Shown in pieces: positions 43,377-52,248 of a DNA stretch of 64,000 nucleotides. This DNA comes from AP-15 sp963732095 (GTDB lineage Bacteria > Pseudomonadota > Alphaproteobacteria > ATCC43930 > CGMCC-115725). The DNA lies in contig CAVSZA010000065.1 of the NCBI GenBank assembly GCA_963732095.1, forward strand, positions 1 through 64,000, in the 5' to 3' direction. The first letter of the stretch is position 1. Each line of letters starts with the position of its first letter. Both the position numbers and the translations under genes were made by a program. The notes beneath the pieces are model-generated. The model worked only from the letters and a program-made list of their open reading frames with translations. It was not told the origin of the DNA and did no database searches.

Positions 43377-43498
43377 ACTATCGTCGCGCCTATCAACGCG
43401 CGACCGGTGCGCAGCACCACTAGGGCCGGAGCAGATGGTTCCGTTCCGGCCCCCGCGCGCCACTCACGCCGAATATCTCGGGCCAAAAGGAGCTCCCA

Positions 43499-44044
43499 AT
43501 GCATAAGCTCACGCCGGACCAGCAAGCCATGCTGGCCGCCTGGCAGCAACACACTTACGCCGAATTCGTGCTCAAAGACGCGGATGCGGCGCTCGCGACC
43601 ATGACCGAGAACCCGTATGTGCTCCTTATTCCGGCCGGCACGGGTGGGACGGGGCGGGCAGCCGTACGTGAATTCTATGCCAATCACTTCCTGCGAAATA
43701 TCCCGCCGGATTTCGAACTCATTTCTCTGTCGCAGACCTTCGGCAACGATCGGATCGTCGAAGAGTTTGTGATTAGCTTTACGCATTCGCTCGATATGGA
43801 TTGGATGCTCCCGGGCATGCCGGCCACCGGTCGAAGGGTCGAGTTCGCTTTCGTGGGCCTCATCCAGTTTGAAGACGGCAAAGTGGCCCACGAGCATCTC
43901 TATTGGGATCAGGCCACCCTGCTCTCCCAGATCGGCGTCCTGGATCATCCGTTGGCGGCGGCCGGAGTTGGCAGCGCGGCGAAACTCCGGAAACTTCGGG
44001 ACCCCTATGCCGCGGCGAATGTCCGCGATAAGTCGAAAGCCTAA
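43499..44044 (+). CDS. NTF2-like/SnoaL-fold protein
   Basis: A 181-residue protein with the cone-shaped NTF2-like layout. It has an N-terminal helix (DQQAMLAAWQQHTYAEFVLKD), a strand with MTENPYVLLIPAGTGGTGRAAVREFYANHF, and ERIVEEFVISFTHSLDMDWMLPG, AFVGLIQFEDGKVAHEHLYWDQ. Members serve as isomerases, hydrolases or dehydratases of small molecules. It is placed between VOC and SDR genes on one strand, so a catabolic role is likely. Confidence 0.82.
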   Translation: MHKLTPDQQAMLAAWQQHTYAEFVLKDADAALATMTENPYVLLIPAGTGGTGRAAVREFYANHFLRNIPPDFELISLSQTFGNDRIVEEFVISFTHSLDMDWMLPGMPATGRRVEFAFVGLIQFEDGKVAHEHLYWDQATLLSQIGVLDHPLAAAGVGSAAKLRKLRDPYAAANVRDKSKA

Positions 44045-44182
44045 GCCGAAACATGACCCTTGACGGCGGTCTCCGATATCGGCCGGGATCGTCACTCGTC
44101 AGACCGGAAACCTGACGATGATCGCGGCGCGCTTTGGCGGTATAGGACTCGTGCAGGTTTGAGGAAACGCGGGAGGGAGGAC

Positions 44183-44968
44183 ATGTCGATTTTGCAGGAG
44201 AAGATCGTGCTGGTGACGGGCGCGGGGGCGGGGATCGGGCGCGCCACGGCGCTCGCGATGGCGGAAGTCGGCGCCACTGTAGCGGCCGCCGACATCGACC
44301 TTGCCGCGGCGCAGCGGACCGCCGACGACGCGGCCGGTAATGTGCGGCGGGCGATTGCGATCGAGGCCGATTGCGGCGATGTCGCGAGCATCGATGCGAT
44401 GATCGCGCGCACGGTCGCCGAGTTGGGGCGCCTCGACGTCATCGTCAACAATGCCGGGGTGACGCGTTATGCGCAAATCATGGACTTGACCGAGGCGGAT
44501 TGGGACCGCATCCACCGGGTCAACGCCAAGGGCGTGTTCTTCTGCCTGCAGCGCGCCGCGCGCGAGATGATAAGCCAGGGAGGCGGCGGCCGGATCATCA
44601 ACATCGCCTCGATCTCCGGACGCGGTTATCCCGGCGCGTCGAACGCCGCTTACGCCGCCAGTAAAGGCGCGGTCATCTCACTGACCTGGATGGCGGCGCA
44701 GCAGCTCGGTCGCCACAACATCAACGTCAACGCGATCTGCCCGGGGGTGACGCGCACCGAGCTCGGCGCGCGCAACGCCGTGGAGCGGGCCGCGGAGCGC
44801 GGCATCACGGTCGCCGAACTCAACGCCGAGGCCGAGGCGCGCATTCCGATCGGCCGCGCCAATCAGCCGGAAGACATCGCCGCGATGGCAGTCTTCCTTG
44901 CCTCGCCCGCCGCCCGCAACATCACCGGCCAAGCCTACAACGTCGATGGCGGCCTGGTGCCGAGCTGA
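44183..44968 (+). CDS. Short-chain dehydrogenase (classical SDR)
   Basis: A 261-residue NAD(P)-dependent oxidoreductase starting MSILQEKIVLVTGAGAGIGR. NNAGVTRY gives the structural motif, INIASISGRGYPG the catalytic Ser region, and YAASKGAVISLT the Tyr/Lys pair. The tail ITGQAYNVDGGLVPS is typical. GAGGGAGG lies shortly before ATG 44183. It is in a co-oriented run with the NTF2-like and MFS genes. Confidence 0.95.
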   Translation: MSILQEKIVLVTGAGAGIGRATALAMAEVGATVAAADIDLAAAQRTADDAAGNVRRAIAIEADCGDVASIDAMIARTVAELGRLDVIVNNAGVTRYAQIMDLTEADWDRIHRVNAKGVFFCLQRAAREMISQGGGGRIINIASISGRGYPGASNAAYAASKGAVISLTWMAAQQLGRHNINVNAICPGVTRTELGARNAVERAAERGITVAELNAEAEARIPIGRANQPEDIAAMAVFLASPAARNITGQAYNVDGGLVPS

Positions 44969-44997
44969 CACTGCGGCGCTGAGGTGCCCAGAATTAT

Positions 44998-45078
44998 CCG
45001 TCGCCCCCGCGCAAGCGGGGGCCCAGAGGGGTCCGCTCGGAGTCGGTGGCCCTGGGTTCCCGCTTTCGCGGGAACGAC
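44998..45078. repeat. Intergenic palindromic repeat pair
   Basis: Two hairpins, CCCCCGC-GCAA-GCGGGGG at about 45004-45021 and TCCCGCTTTCGCGGGA at about 45057-45074, separated by AGAGGGGTCCGC...GGCCCTGGG. It is the common alphaproteobacterial repeat whose translation reads SRFRGND. It lies exactly between the SDR and MFS genes and extends the open frame of the latter. Confidence 0.8.
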
Positions 45079-46335
45079 GTGAGCGAACCGCCGACGCTGC
45101 CCCGCCTGCTGAGCGGGCGGCTGCCGTTCTTTTATGGCTGGGTCATCCTTGGGTGCCTGTGCTGCGCCGGTTTCTCACGGCAAGGGCCGGCGGTCGCCAC
45201 ATTGTCGATCTTTGTCGAGCCGCTGACCCGCGAATTCGGCTGGTCGCGCGCCGCGCTCTCGGGGGCGGTGTCGTTGGGCGGAGTGTTGGCGGCGCTGACC
45301 TCCCCGTGGATCGGCCCGCTGGTCGACCGGTACGGCTCGCGCGCGGCATTGTCCCTCGCGGTGCTGGCGACGGGGGCGGCGATGATGCTGCTGTCGCTGA
45401 CTCAGTCGCTGCTCGTTTTTTACCTGCTGTTCTGCGTCGCCCGGATGGTGTGGGCGGGCCCGTTCGAGCTCGCGATCTATGGCGCTTTGAACAATTGGTT
45501 CGTCGCCCACCGTGCCTTTGCCACCTCGATCGCCACGGTGGCGCAGATGGCTGGTCTGGTCGCGATGCCGCTGGTCGCGCAGCTGGCGATGCAATACAGC
45601 GGCTGGCGCTTCAGCTGGCTGGCGATCGGATCGCTGACCCTGGTCGTCGGTTTTCTGCCAGTCTGGCTTTTTATGGTGCGCCGGCCGGAGGATCTGGGCT
45701 TGGTCCCCGACCGGCAGCCCGCCGCGAACATCGTCGACCGTCTGCCACAGCCCGATGAGCCGAGCTTCTCGCGCCGGGAAGCCGTCGGCACCGCCGCATT
45801 CTGGCTTTTGCTGCTGTACACCGTGCTGGTCTACCCGGTGCAGGCCGGCGTCAGCTTGCACCAGGCGGCTCTTCTGATCGAGCGCGGCGTCGCGCCGACG
45901 ATTGCCGCGGCGATCGTCAGCACCTTCTCGTTGACGTCGGCGGCCGCGAGCCTTGCATGCGGGTTCCTCCCGCGTTGGTTGCCGATCCGCTATCCGATGG
46001 CGCTCATCGGCGCCTTCCTGACACTCGCGACCCTGCTGATGGTCGGAATATCGTCGGCCGGACAGGGGTATATTGCCGCTTCCCTGTTCGGCTTTGGCAT
46101 CGGCGGCCTGCTGACATTGTTGCCGATCGCGTGGGCCGACTATTTTGGCCGCGCCAATTTCGCGGCGATCCGCGGTGTCGCATTGTCGGCGCAGGTGCTG
46201 GCGCAGGCGGCAGGCCCCCTGCTCTCGGGGGCGCTGCACGACTGGACCGGCAATTACAAATTGTCGCTGCAGTGCTTCGCCGTGCTCTCCGGCCTCAGTA
46301 TCTTGGCGGCCTTGATGGCGCGCCGGCCGAAATAA
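45079..46335 (+). CDS. MFS transporter, oxalate/formate-antiporter-like or monocarboxylate type
   Basis: A 418-residue transporter with twelve predicted helices. The first reads FFYGWVILGCLCCAGFSRQGP and the motif after helix 2 is WIGPLVDRYGSRAAL. The PFELAIYGALNNWFVAHRAFATSIATVAQM segment is typical of small-organic-acid MFS carriers in catabolic loci. GTG 45079 is preferred as the start because the open frame before it is palindromic repeat sequence (MALGSRFRGND). It probably imports a substrate of the neighbouring SDR/VOC/Rieske enzymes. Confidence 0.9.
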   Translation: MSEPPTLPRLLSGRLPFFYGWVILGCLCCAGFSRQGPAVATLSIFVEPLTREFGWSRAALSGAVSLGGVLAALTSPWIGPLVDRYGSRAALSLAVLATGAAMMLLSLTQSLLVFYLLFCVARMVWAGPFELAIYGALNNWFVAHRAFATSIATVAQMAGLVAMPLVAQLAMQYSGWRFSWLAIGSLTLVVGFLPVWLFMVRRPEDLGLVPDRQPAANIVDRLPQPDEPSFSRREAVGTAAFWLLLLYTVLVYPVQAGVSLHQAALLIERGVAPTIAAAIVSTFSLTSAAASLACGFLPRWLPIRYPMALIGAFLTLATLLMVGISSAGQGYIAASLFGFGIGGLLTLLPIAWADYFGRANFAAIRGVALSAQVLAQAAGPLLSGALHDWTGNYKLSLQCFAVLSGLSILAALMARRPK

Positions 46336-46446
46336 CCCTGCCGCCGAAGGGACTAAGAAGGCGAGGTGAAGCAACACGCTCGCGCCTGCTGTTGCAAACG
46401 CGGGCAGACGCACTATGATTTATCCGATTCTCTCTGGAGGCGCGGC

Positions 46447-47418
46447 ATGGAGCGTGGGCACCACATCGACATTCGCAACATCGCCTATTTCCACCATGTC
46501 TACGACAGCGAACAGCCGGACATGCGGCGCCTCTACGAGCAGGCCAAGATCGATCAGTGGAACGCCGCGACGGATATCGACTGGCAGCAATCTCTCGAGG
46601 GTGATGGCGGTCTGATCGCCGATGATCTGGTCGATATTCACGGGACCAAATTCTGGGACCGCCTGTCCGAGGTGCAGCGGGTTGAGCTCAACCGCTGCGT
46701 CAGCCGGTGGCGCATCTCGACCCTGATGGCCGGCGAGCACGGCGCCATGCTGGTGTGCAGCCAGCTGGTCGAGAATGTGGTGGGGCAGGACGCCAAATTG
46801 TTCCAGGCGACGCAGGTCGTCGACGAGGCGCGGCACAATGAGGTGCTGCAGCGCTATGTGACGTTGCGCCTCGACGGCGAGACCTATCCGCTCGCCGGCA
46901 ATGTCAGGGAAATCTTCGACACACTGCTCGGCACCTCGGCCTGGTACCTGAAAACGATCGGTCTGCAGCTGGTTGCCGAGACCTTTGCCGTGTCGCTGTT
47001 CCGCATGCTCGCCGAGTCGTCGAAGGATGCGATCCTCCGCCAGGTATGCCGGCGCATCCTGCAGGACGAAGCGCGCCATATGGGCTTTGGCATGCTGTCC
47101 CTGCCGGCGGTCGTGGCCGAGGCGTCCGCGGCCGAACGGCGAGAGATGGAAGACTTTGCGGTATGGGCATTGAACCGTACCCTGCGAGGGATTTTCCCGC
47201 TCGCCGCTTATGAGGAGATGGGGTTCGACCGGGCCGACATCGAAGAGATCAAGCACCTGCGGCGCGAGCGCGCGGCCGGCGGCGACGAGACCGCGTTCCG
47301 CAAATATTTCCGCCGCGACCTGCACGCCGGTCTCGTGCGCAACCTGCGCAAGGTCGGCGTCCTCACCCCGCGCATCGAGCCGGACATCGCCTCCCTGGGC
47401 ATTTCGCTCGCCGCCTGA
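46447..47418 (+). CDS. Ferritin-like diiron protein
   Basis: A 323-residue helical protein. Two D-E-A-R-H motifs (126-130, VVDEARHNEV; 207-211, LQDEARHMGF), Glu97 (AGEHGAML) and Glu179 (VAETFAV) form the standard four-helix diiron ligand pattern. It resembles the AurF/R2-like oxygenases more than storage ferritins. The substrate is unknown; AurF-type enzymes oxidise arylamines, R2-like enzymes bind fatty acids. ATG 46447 follows TCTGGAGGCGCGGC. It follows the MFS gene by 111 bp on the same strand. Confidence 0.85.
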   Translation: MERGHHIDIRNIAYFHHVYDSEQPDMRRLYEQAKIDQWNAATDIDWQQSLEGDGGLIADDLVDIHGTKFWDRLSEVQRVELNRCVSRWRISTLMAGEHGAMLVCSQLVENVVGQDAKLFQATQVVDEARHNEVLQRYVTLRLDGETYPLAGNVREIFDTLLGTSAWYLKTIGLQLVAETFAVSLFRMLAESSKDAILRQVCRRILQDEARHMGFGMLSLPAVVAEASAAERREMEDFAVWALNRTLRGIFPLAAYEEMGFDRADIEEIKHLRRERAAGGDETAFRKYFRRDLHAGLVRNLRKVGVLTPRIEPDIASLGISLAA

Positions 47419-47470
47419 AACCCGCCCGGCTTGCCAATTTCAGGGGCGTCGTGTATCTGCGAGGCTCAGT

Positions 47471-47545
47471 GCTGCCGTAGCTCAGTGGTAGAGCATTCCC
47501 TTGGTAAGGGAAAGGTCGTAAGTTCGATCCTTACCGGCAGCACCA
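47471..47545 (+). tRNA. tRNA-Thr (anticodon GGT)
   Basis: Acceptor stem GCTGCCG/CGGCAGC, D-loop AGCTCAGTGGTAGAGC, anticodon stem TTCCC/GGGAA with loop TTGGTAA (anticodon GGT), T-arm GTAAGTTCGATCCTTAC and encoded CCA. The D-loop is short, as in standard bacterial tRNA-Thr(GGT). Confidence 0.95.
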
Positions 47546-47559
47546 TGTTTCCCAACAGC

Positions 47560-47724
47560 CTAACGGACGGCGTACGGCGATCCGGATGACGCCTCCGGGT
47601 ATCGCCATAACCGCCGGAGCAGCAACCAGCCGACAAGGCAAGCGGCAAACAGCACCAACACTGGACACAGTACGACACCAGCCGCAACGATCAACCACTG
47701 TGTCCCTATTGAAACCCTGCCCAT
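47560..47724 (-). CDS. Possible small membrane protein
   Basis: A 54-residue frame (MGRVSIGTQWLIVAAGVVLC then PVLVLFAACLVGWLLLRRLWRYPE) with one or two hydrophobic helices and a basic end. No family is recognised and no clear ribosome site is seen, so it may be an accident of composition. Confidence 0.25.
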   Translation of the reverse strand: MGRVSIGTQWLIVAAGVVLCPVLVLFAACLVGWLLLRRLWRYPEASSGSPYAVR

Positions 47725-47797
47725 GGCTTGATGACCAGCGAGCATTGCGCCGGAGCGCCCTGCGCTCCGGGGCTTGGTCTAGATCTAGACCGAAGCT

Positions 47798-48199
47798 TTA
47801 TTGCAGCTGCGCGACACTGGGCGGGGCGGAGTAGGACAACTGCCTTGGGGCACTGAGGATCATCTCAGGCCGTTTGCGAAAGAAGCTGATATACCCGGTC
47901 ACGCAAACGCGCTGTCCCTGCAGCGTCGTTTCCGGTGTGCCGAATTTCGCCCGATCATGTCCGTAGATCACTGCGGTGAGCGCCCGTTTCGGATCTGGTT
48001 GATCCGGGTTGACGACTGTGAGGAATGTGGGGCTAGCCCGCGACCCGACCATATAATCGGCAGAGGCGACGACGGCGCAGACCTTAGCGGTGCGGCCGAT
48101 ACCGGCCGTTGCAGCCGTGGGGTCTATTGAGACTGCGACGGCCGAGAACGCCCACATGACGAACGCCGCCGAGGTGATCACCAGTTTTGCCGAATACAT
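47798..48199 (-). CDS. Hypothetical secreted protein
   Basis: A 133-residue protein starting MYSAKLVITSAAFVMWAFSA, a signal peptide. The mature part has KVCAVVASADYMVGSRASPTFLTV and GQRVCVTGYISFFRKRPEMIL, a small beta-rich fold of the kind seen in OB-type DUF4839-like or nuclease-related export proteins. The two Cys might form a disulfide. The start at 48199 is chosen at the signal peptide. No functional context. Confidence 0.7.
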   Translation of the reverse strand: MYSAKLVITSAAFVMWAFSAVAVSIDPTAATAGIGRTAKVCAVVASADYMVGSRASPTFLTVVNPDQPDPKRALTAVIYGHDRAKFGTPETTLQGQRVCVTGYISFFRKRPEMILSAPRQLSYSAPPSVAQLQ

Positions 48200-48368
48200 T
48201 GGTTGCTCCAATACTGGGGGGTCCAGCAACATGCCGAACGAGGATTTACGATCGAGTTAAAAAGGCATTCGGCGCGGTGACGTGCGCAACGACGATGTTA
48301 CGCCCGTTTAGGTTGTGTCAATGGTTTCCCGTGCAGACTGCCGCCTCCGCTTTCCCCCGGAGGCTCAA

Positions 48369-48584
48369 ATGCGCGTTATCCCCCCAATCTTTGCTGCCCT
48401 TACGGCTTTGGCTGCCGTATCAGCACAGGCAGCCCCGAACCCAAACCTGCAAAACTGGTTCCCGCTCAGTCCCGCCCTGTCCTTCGGGCTGGGGGACCAA
48501 GGCTGCGGGGACGGCTGGCACCCGGCGCTCAGGCGCGACTGGCGCGGCGATTGGTGGTGGGGTCCTTGCGTGCCCAATAGATGA
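48369..48584 (+). CDS. Small secreted GCG-CRPN-type protein
   Basis: A 71-residue peptide with a signal (MRVIPPIFAALTALAAVSAQA, cleaved after AQA). The mature part ends in GDQGCGDGWHPALRRDWRGD then WWWGPCVPN. The Gly-Cys-Gly...Cys-x-Pro-Asn layout resembles the GCG_CRPN short secreted proteins of rhizobial-type genomes. The stop overlaps the next ATG by four bases (ATGA), so the two small genes are coupled. Confidence 0.65.
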   Translation: MRVIPPIFAALTALAAVSAQAAPNPNLQNWFPLSPALSFGLGDQGCGDGWHPALRRDWRGDWWWGPCVPNR

Positions 48585-48769
48585 CTTGGCTCCGCTCGGC
48601 AGACGCCTCGATGGTTTGGACGATCGAAGCCGCGCGCATCTGCCTTCTTGTCTTCGGCTGCGTGGCGGCGGGTTGGGCTGTGGGGTTCGGGATGGGGTAC
48701 CGCAGAGGCGTCAACGACGCCATTGCGCACGACATCGCCTGCGCCGACCATCGGATCAGTGCAGACTAG
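48581..48769 (+). CDS. Small single-pass membrane protein
   Basis: A 62-residue protein with one hydrophobic helix (about 18-40, AARICLLVFGCVAAGWAVGFGMG) and a short charged tail. It begins inside the stop of the preceding secreted-protein gene, suggesting a functional pair. No family recognised. Confidence 0.5.
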   Translation: MTWLRSADASMVWTIEAARICLLVFGCVAAGWAVGFGMGYRRGVNDAIAHDIACADHRISAD

Positions 48770-48791
48770 ACTTCCGCCCGCGGCCGCCATC

Positions 48792-50033
48792 CTATTGGCT
48801 CAGGAGCCCGGCGATCGCCCCGCTCATGCAGGTCGCGATCGTGCCGGAAATGATCGATCGCAAGCCGAGTTCGGTGATCTCCCGGCGGCGCTCCGGCACC
48901 ATCGCGCCGAGCCCGCCGACCAGGATGCCGAGCGAGCCGAAATTCGCAAAACCGCAGAGCGCATAAGTGACGATGAGCCGTGCTTGCGGACCGAGCGCTT
49001 CCCGCGGCAATTTCGCGAGATCCAGATAGGCGACGAATTCGTTCAGCACGGTCTTGGTGCCCATCAGGCCCGCCGCTTCGGCGGTCTCGGCCCAGGGCAC
49101 GCCAATCAGCCACATTACCGGGCGGAATGCGAGCGCGAACAGCCCCTGCAATGTAATATCGCCCGGCAGCTGGCCGAGCGCCATGTTGACCAGCGCGACC
49201 AATGCGACAGTGACGATCAGCACGGTGACGATGCCGACCAGCGGCGCCACCCCGTCCCTCGTGCCCTTGACCAACGCGTCGAAGGCTCCGGTCGGCTCCT
49301 CGCCGACGGTGATCTCGGCCCCGTCCTCACCGGGCGCGAACGGTACCATCAGCGCCGCCACCGCCAGCGCCGCCGGCGTGCTGATGACCGAGCAAATGAG
49401 GATGTTGCCGAGCGCGTCCGGGATGATCGGGCCGAGCATCGTGGCGTACACCACCATTACCGTTCCGGCGACACCCGCCATGCCGCAGCTCATAACGGCG
49501 AACAATTCGCCGCGCTGCATGCGCGCGAGATAGGGCCGTATCAGCAGCGGCGCCTCGATCATGCCGACATAGACGTGGACCGCTGCACCGAGCGCGAGTG
49601 CACCCGATATGCCCATGCTCCGCCGCAATACCCAGGCGAAGGCGCGGGTGACCGCCTGCAACACGCCCCAATAATACAGCAATGCCGAGAGAGCGCTGAT
49701 TGTCAGCACCAGCGGCAATACCTTGAAGGCGAGGATAAAGCTGGCGCCGGGCGCCGTCTCGACGAACGGCAGCGCGCCGCCGCCGAGATAGCCGAAGACA
49801 AACGCCGTCCCCCGGTCGGTCGCCTCCTGCAACGCCAACGCTGCGCGGTTGAGCAGCAGCAACAAGTGTGAGGCCGGCGGTAGCCGCATCAGCAATACCG
49901 CGAGTGTCGCCTGCAATCCGAGGCCCACGATGACGGTACGCCACGGAATGCGCCGCTCGCGATCGCCGCGCCGCCGCTCGCCCAGTGCCCAGGCCAGAAC
50001 GAGCAGAAAGGATATGCCGAGCAGACCCCTCAT
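48792..50033 (-). CDS. Concentrative nucleoside transporter (NupC/CNT family)
   Basis: Ion-coupled nucleoside importer of 413 residues with many hydrophobic segments. CNT signatures are the QEATDRGTAFVFGYLGGG stretch, ISALSALLYYWGVLQ, VHVYVGMIEAPLLIRPYLARM, GVAGTVMVVYATMLG, GTKTVLNEFVAYLDLAKLP and CGFANFGSLGILVGGLG. ATG 50033 begins at the first helix (MRGLLGISFLLVLAWALG); the open frame upstream contains a repeat-like hairpin. It is convergent with the small membrane protein gene. Confidence 0.95.
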   Translation of the reverse strand: MRGLLGISFLLVLAWALGERRRGDRERRIPWRTVIVGLGLQATLAVLLMRLPPASHLLLLLNRAALALQEATDRGTAFVFGYLGGGALPFVETAPGASFILAFKVLPLVLTISALSALLYYWGVLQAVTRAFAWVLRRSMGISGALALGAAVHVYVGMIEAPLLIRPYLARMQRGELFAVMSCGMAGVAGTVMVVYATMLGPIIPDALGNILICSVISTPAALAVAALMVPFAPGEDGAEITVGEEPTGAFDALVKGTRDGVAPLVGIVTVLIVTVALVALVNMALGQLPGDITLQGLFALAFRPVMWLIGVPWAETAEAAGLMGTKTVLNEFVAYLDLAKLPREALGPQARLIVTYALCGFANFGSLGILVGGLGAMVPERRREITELGLRSIISGTIATCMSGAIAGLLSQ

Positions 50034-50165
50034 CACCTGGTGCACTGCTGCTGGTCTTCCCGGCGAAGGCCGGGATCTATGGTGCTCATGGGCACCGACC
50101 TCCGCCGCTATGACAAAGAAATCCAATCCCGAGAGGCGCTGGTTAAAAACGGAGACTTGGGCCGG

Positions 50166-51761
50166 CTATTTGTCGAGCCAGGCGTCTTCGAGGCGCCAGC
50201 CATTGTAATTGCCGTTGACCATCATCTGGTGTCCCTTGAACTGGGGCTGCCAGCAGGCTCCCGAGGCCGGGTAGAAGATGATCGGGCGGGCGCCGTCCTC
50301 CGCCAGGTGCTTTTCGATGTCCCAGACGATTTGCTTGCGTTTGCCGGGATCGGCTTCCATCGATTGCCGGTCGATCAGCTTGTCCGTATCGGCACTGCAG
50401 TATCCGGTGTAGTTGCGCTCGGAACCGCACGCGTAGTTTTCGTAGAATTGCTGGTCGGGATCGTCGAGCCCGTTCTCGCCGACCGTCACCCCGACCATGT
50501 AATCCTTGCGCATGACTTTCGGATACCACTGCGGCGTGTCGACCGCATCGAGCACGCCGTCGATGTAGATCTCTTTCAGCTGGTCGATCAGCAGCACCGC
50601 CGGATCGCGATAGGCCTGGACGTTGCGGGTGGTGACGGTTACGCCGAGCCGCTTGTCGGGCCCGTAGCCGAGCTTTTTCATGATCTCGCGAGCCTCGGCG
50701 CGGTTCTTCGCGACGTCGGGGCCGTAGGTCGGCAATGTCTCCAGGATCTCGCGTGGCATGCCCCAGGCGCCGGCGGGCGGCGGCATCATCGCGCCGCCAA
50801 TCGAGCCCTGCCCGTCGCCGAGGATGTCGATGAAGGCCTGGCGGTCGAGGGTCAGGGCCAATGCACGGCGCAGATCGGGGTTGTCGAAGGGCGGCGCCGC
50901 GCGGTTGACGAGCAGCATGCGCGGGATGTTCCATGGCACCACCTCGCAGATTGCGTCAGTGGCCTGCTTCTGGATCTGCTTCATCAGCGGGATCGACAAA
51001 ATACCAACGGCGTAACGGTCGAAATTGCCGGCTGCGAAGGCCATGATCGCGGTCGAGGGGTTCTTGATGATCGTATATTCGATGCCGTCGAGATAAGGCC
51101 GCCCTGGTTTCCAGTAATCCGGGTTCCGGGCGACCCTGATCACCTCGTTCGGCTTGAATTCGACAAATTTGAACGGACCGGTGCCGATCGGATGCGTGCG
51201 CATGTCGCGCGGCGGGACGTGGCAGGGATAGACCGGCGACCAGCCCGAGGCGAGCAATGCGACAAACGCGGGCTGCGGCCGCTTCAGATGAAAGGTGACC
51301 TGGTAGTCGCCATCGACAGTCACCTCGTCGAGATTGCGGTACCAGGATCGGCGCGGATTGACCCGCAGCTTCTCGTTCGCCTTGCCGGTCAGCAGGTCCC
51401 AGGTGCACTGAACGTCGCGGGCGGTGAACGGCTTGCCGTCATGCCATTTGACGCCTTGCCGCAATGTGAAGGTTAATGCGGTCCCCTCCTCGTTCCACGA
51501 CCAGGCGGAGGCGAGATCGGGGACGATCGATGCGAGGCTGTTCTGCTTCACATGCTGATCGAACATGACGAGGTTGTTGAACACCCCCATCATCGGCCCC
51601 AATGTCGCTATCGTCGATTCCTCGTGGATCGACATGCTGGCGGGGCTGTCGAGATGGGGCATCCGCAGAATCCCGCCCGGTTTTTGCGCCCAGCTCGCCT
51701 GCGAACCCGTTAGCGCGAGCAGCACCGCCGCCGCTGCAAAACTGCACAGATTTCGCCGCAT
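50166..51761 (-). CDS. ABC transporter substrate-binding protein, oligopeptide/nickel type (family 5)
   Basis: Periplasmic binding protein of 531 residues with a signal peptide ending SWA-QKPGG. Family 5 hallmarks include HLDSPASMSIHEESTIATLG near the N-terminus, WKDG-type HDGKPFTARDV, THPIGTGPFKFVEFKPNE, and RNPDYWKPGRPYLDGIEY. The ligand (peptide, glutathione or organic cation) cannot be told. The permease and ATPase genes are not adjacent, so it is an orphan here; nupC lies downstream with its own start. Confidence 0.94.
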   Translation of the reverse strand: MRRNLCSFAAAAVLLALTGSQASWAQKPGGILRMPHLDSPASMSIHEESTIATLGPMMGVFNNLVMFDQHVKQNSLASIVPDLASAWSWNEEGTALTFTLRQGVKWHDGKPFTARDVQCTWDLLTGKANEKLRVNPRRSWYRNLDEVTVDGDYQVTFHLKRPQPAFVALLASGWSPVYPCHVPPRDMRTHPIGTGPFKFVEFKPNEVIRVARNPDYWKPGRPYLDGIEYTIIKNPSTAIMAFAAGNFDRYAVGILSIPLMKQIQKQATDAICEVVPWNIPRMLLVNRAAPPFDNPDLRRALALTLDRQAFIDILGDGQGSIGGAMMPPPAGAWGMPREILETLPTYGPDVAKNRAEAREIMKKLGYGPDKRLGVTVTTRNVQAYRDPAVLLIDQLKEIYIDGVLDAVDTPQWYPKVMRKDYMVGVTVGENGLDDPDQQFYENYACGSERNYTGYCSADTDKLIDRQSMEADPGKRKQIVWDIEKHLAEDGARPIIFYPASGACWQPQFKGHQMMVNGNYNGWRLEDAWLDK

Positions 51762-52248
51762 GTCCGTTCCTCCCCACGCCTCACCGCGACATCTTCGAAC
51801 CGCCGCTGTTCAATGAGAACCGAATTTTATGGCATAGAAGTTAGACGATACCCCGAGACAGGGACCCGTGGTCTGCCCCGATCGCAATCAAAAATTGCAC
51901 CTCCGACAGCCCGCTGCTGCACCTGCAGCAAATCTGCAGCAAAAGCTCGCCGAACGGTTGTACTGCGCGCTCGCTCCCGCAATGGACAATTCCGCCGCTT
52001 GTGGGCCGATAGCCCCTTAAAACCATCAGCCTCTCTCTCCGAGCCGCAACCGCAGCGCAGTCAGGCGCTGCAATCGGTTCGAAGTATGCAATGTGAAGAA
52101 GGCAATTTTACGATCGGTATCATCGCAAAAAGGCTAGCTGGCCTGGATCCGTCCGTGGGCCAAACACGGAACACCCGATAGCATGAATTTGGCGCCTTCC
52201 CGCTCGAAGTAGGTTAAATTCGGCGTGGGAGTTAACGCCGCCCGAGCC
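51762..52248. other. Intergenic region between binding protein and cyclase
   Basis: About 490 bp. It holds the promoter region for the leftward binding-protein gene, a CTGCAGCAAATCTGCAGC direct repeat (about 51915-51935) and, at its end, the 48-bp leader shared with the second cyclase. No protein gene is convincing. Confidence 0.6.
52201..52248 (+). promoter_or_regulatory. 48-bp leader, copy 1
   Basis: CGCTCGAAGTAGGTTAAATT followed by CGGCGTGGGAGTTAACGCCG and CCCGAGCC immediately before ATG 52249. The block is nearly the same at 54258-54305 before the second cyclase. It has no Shine-Dalgarno match close to the ATG other than GGGAG about 19 bp upstream. Confidence 0.6.

Noticed and set aside
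47471..48769. tRNA-Thr as the attachment site of a genomic island
   Set aside because: No integrase gene and no repeat of the tRNA 3' end was found downstream within the window.
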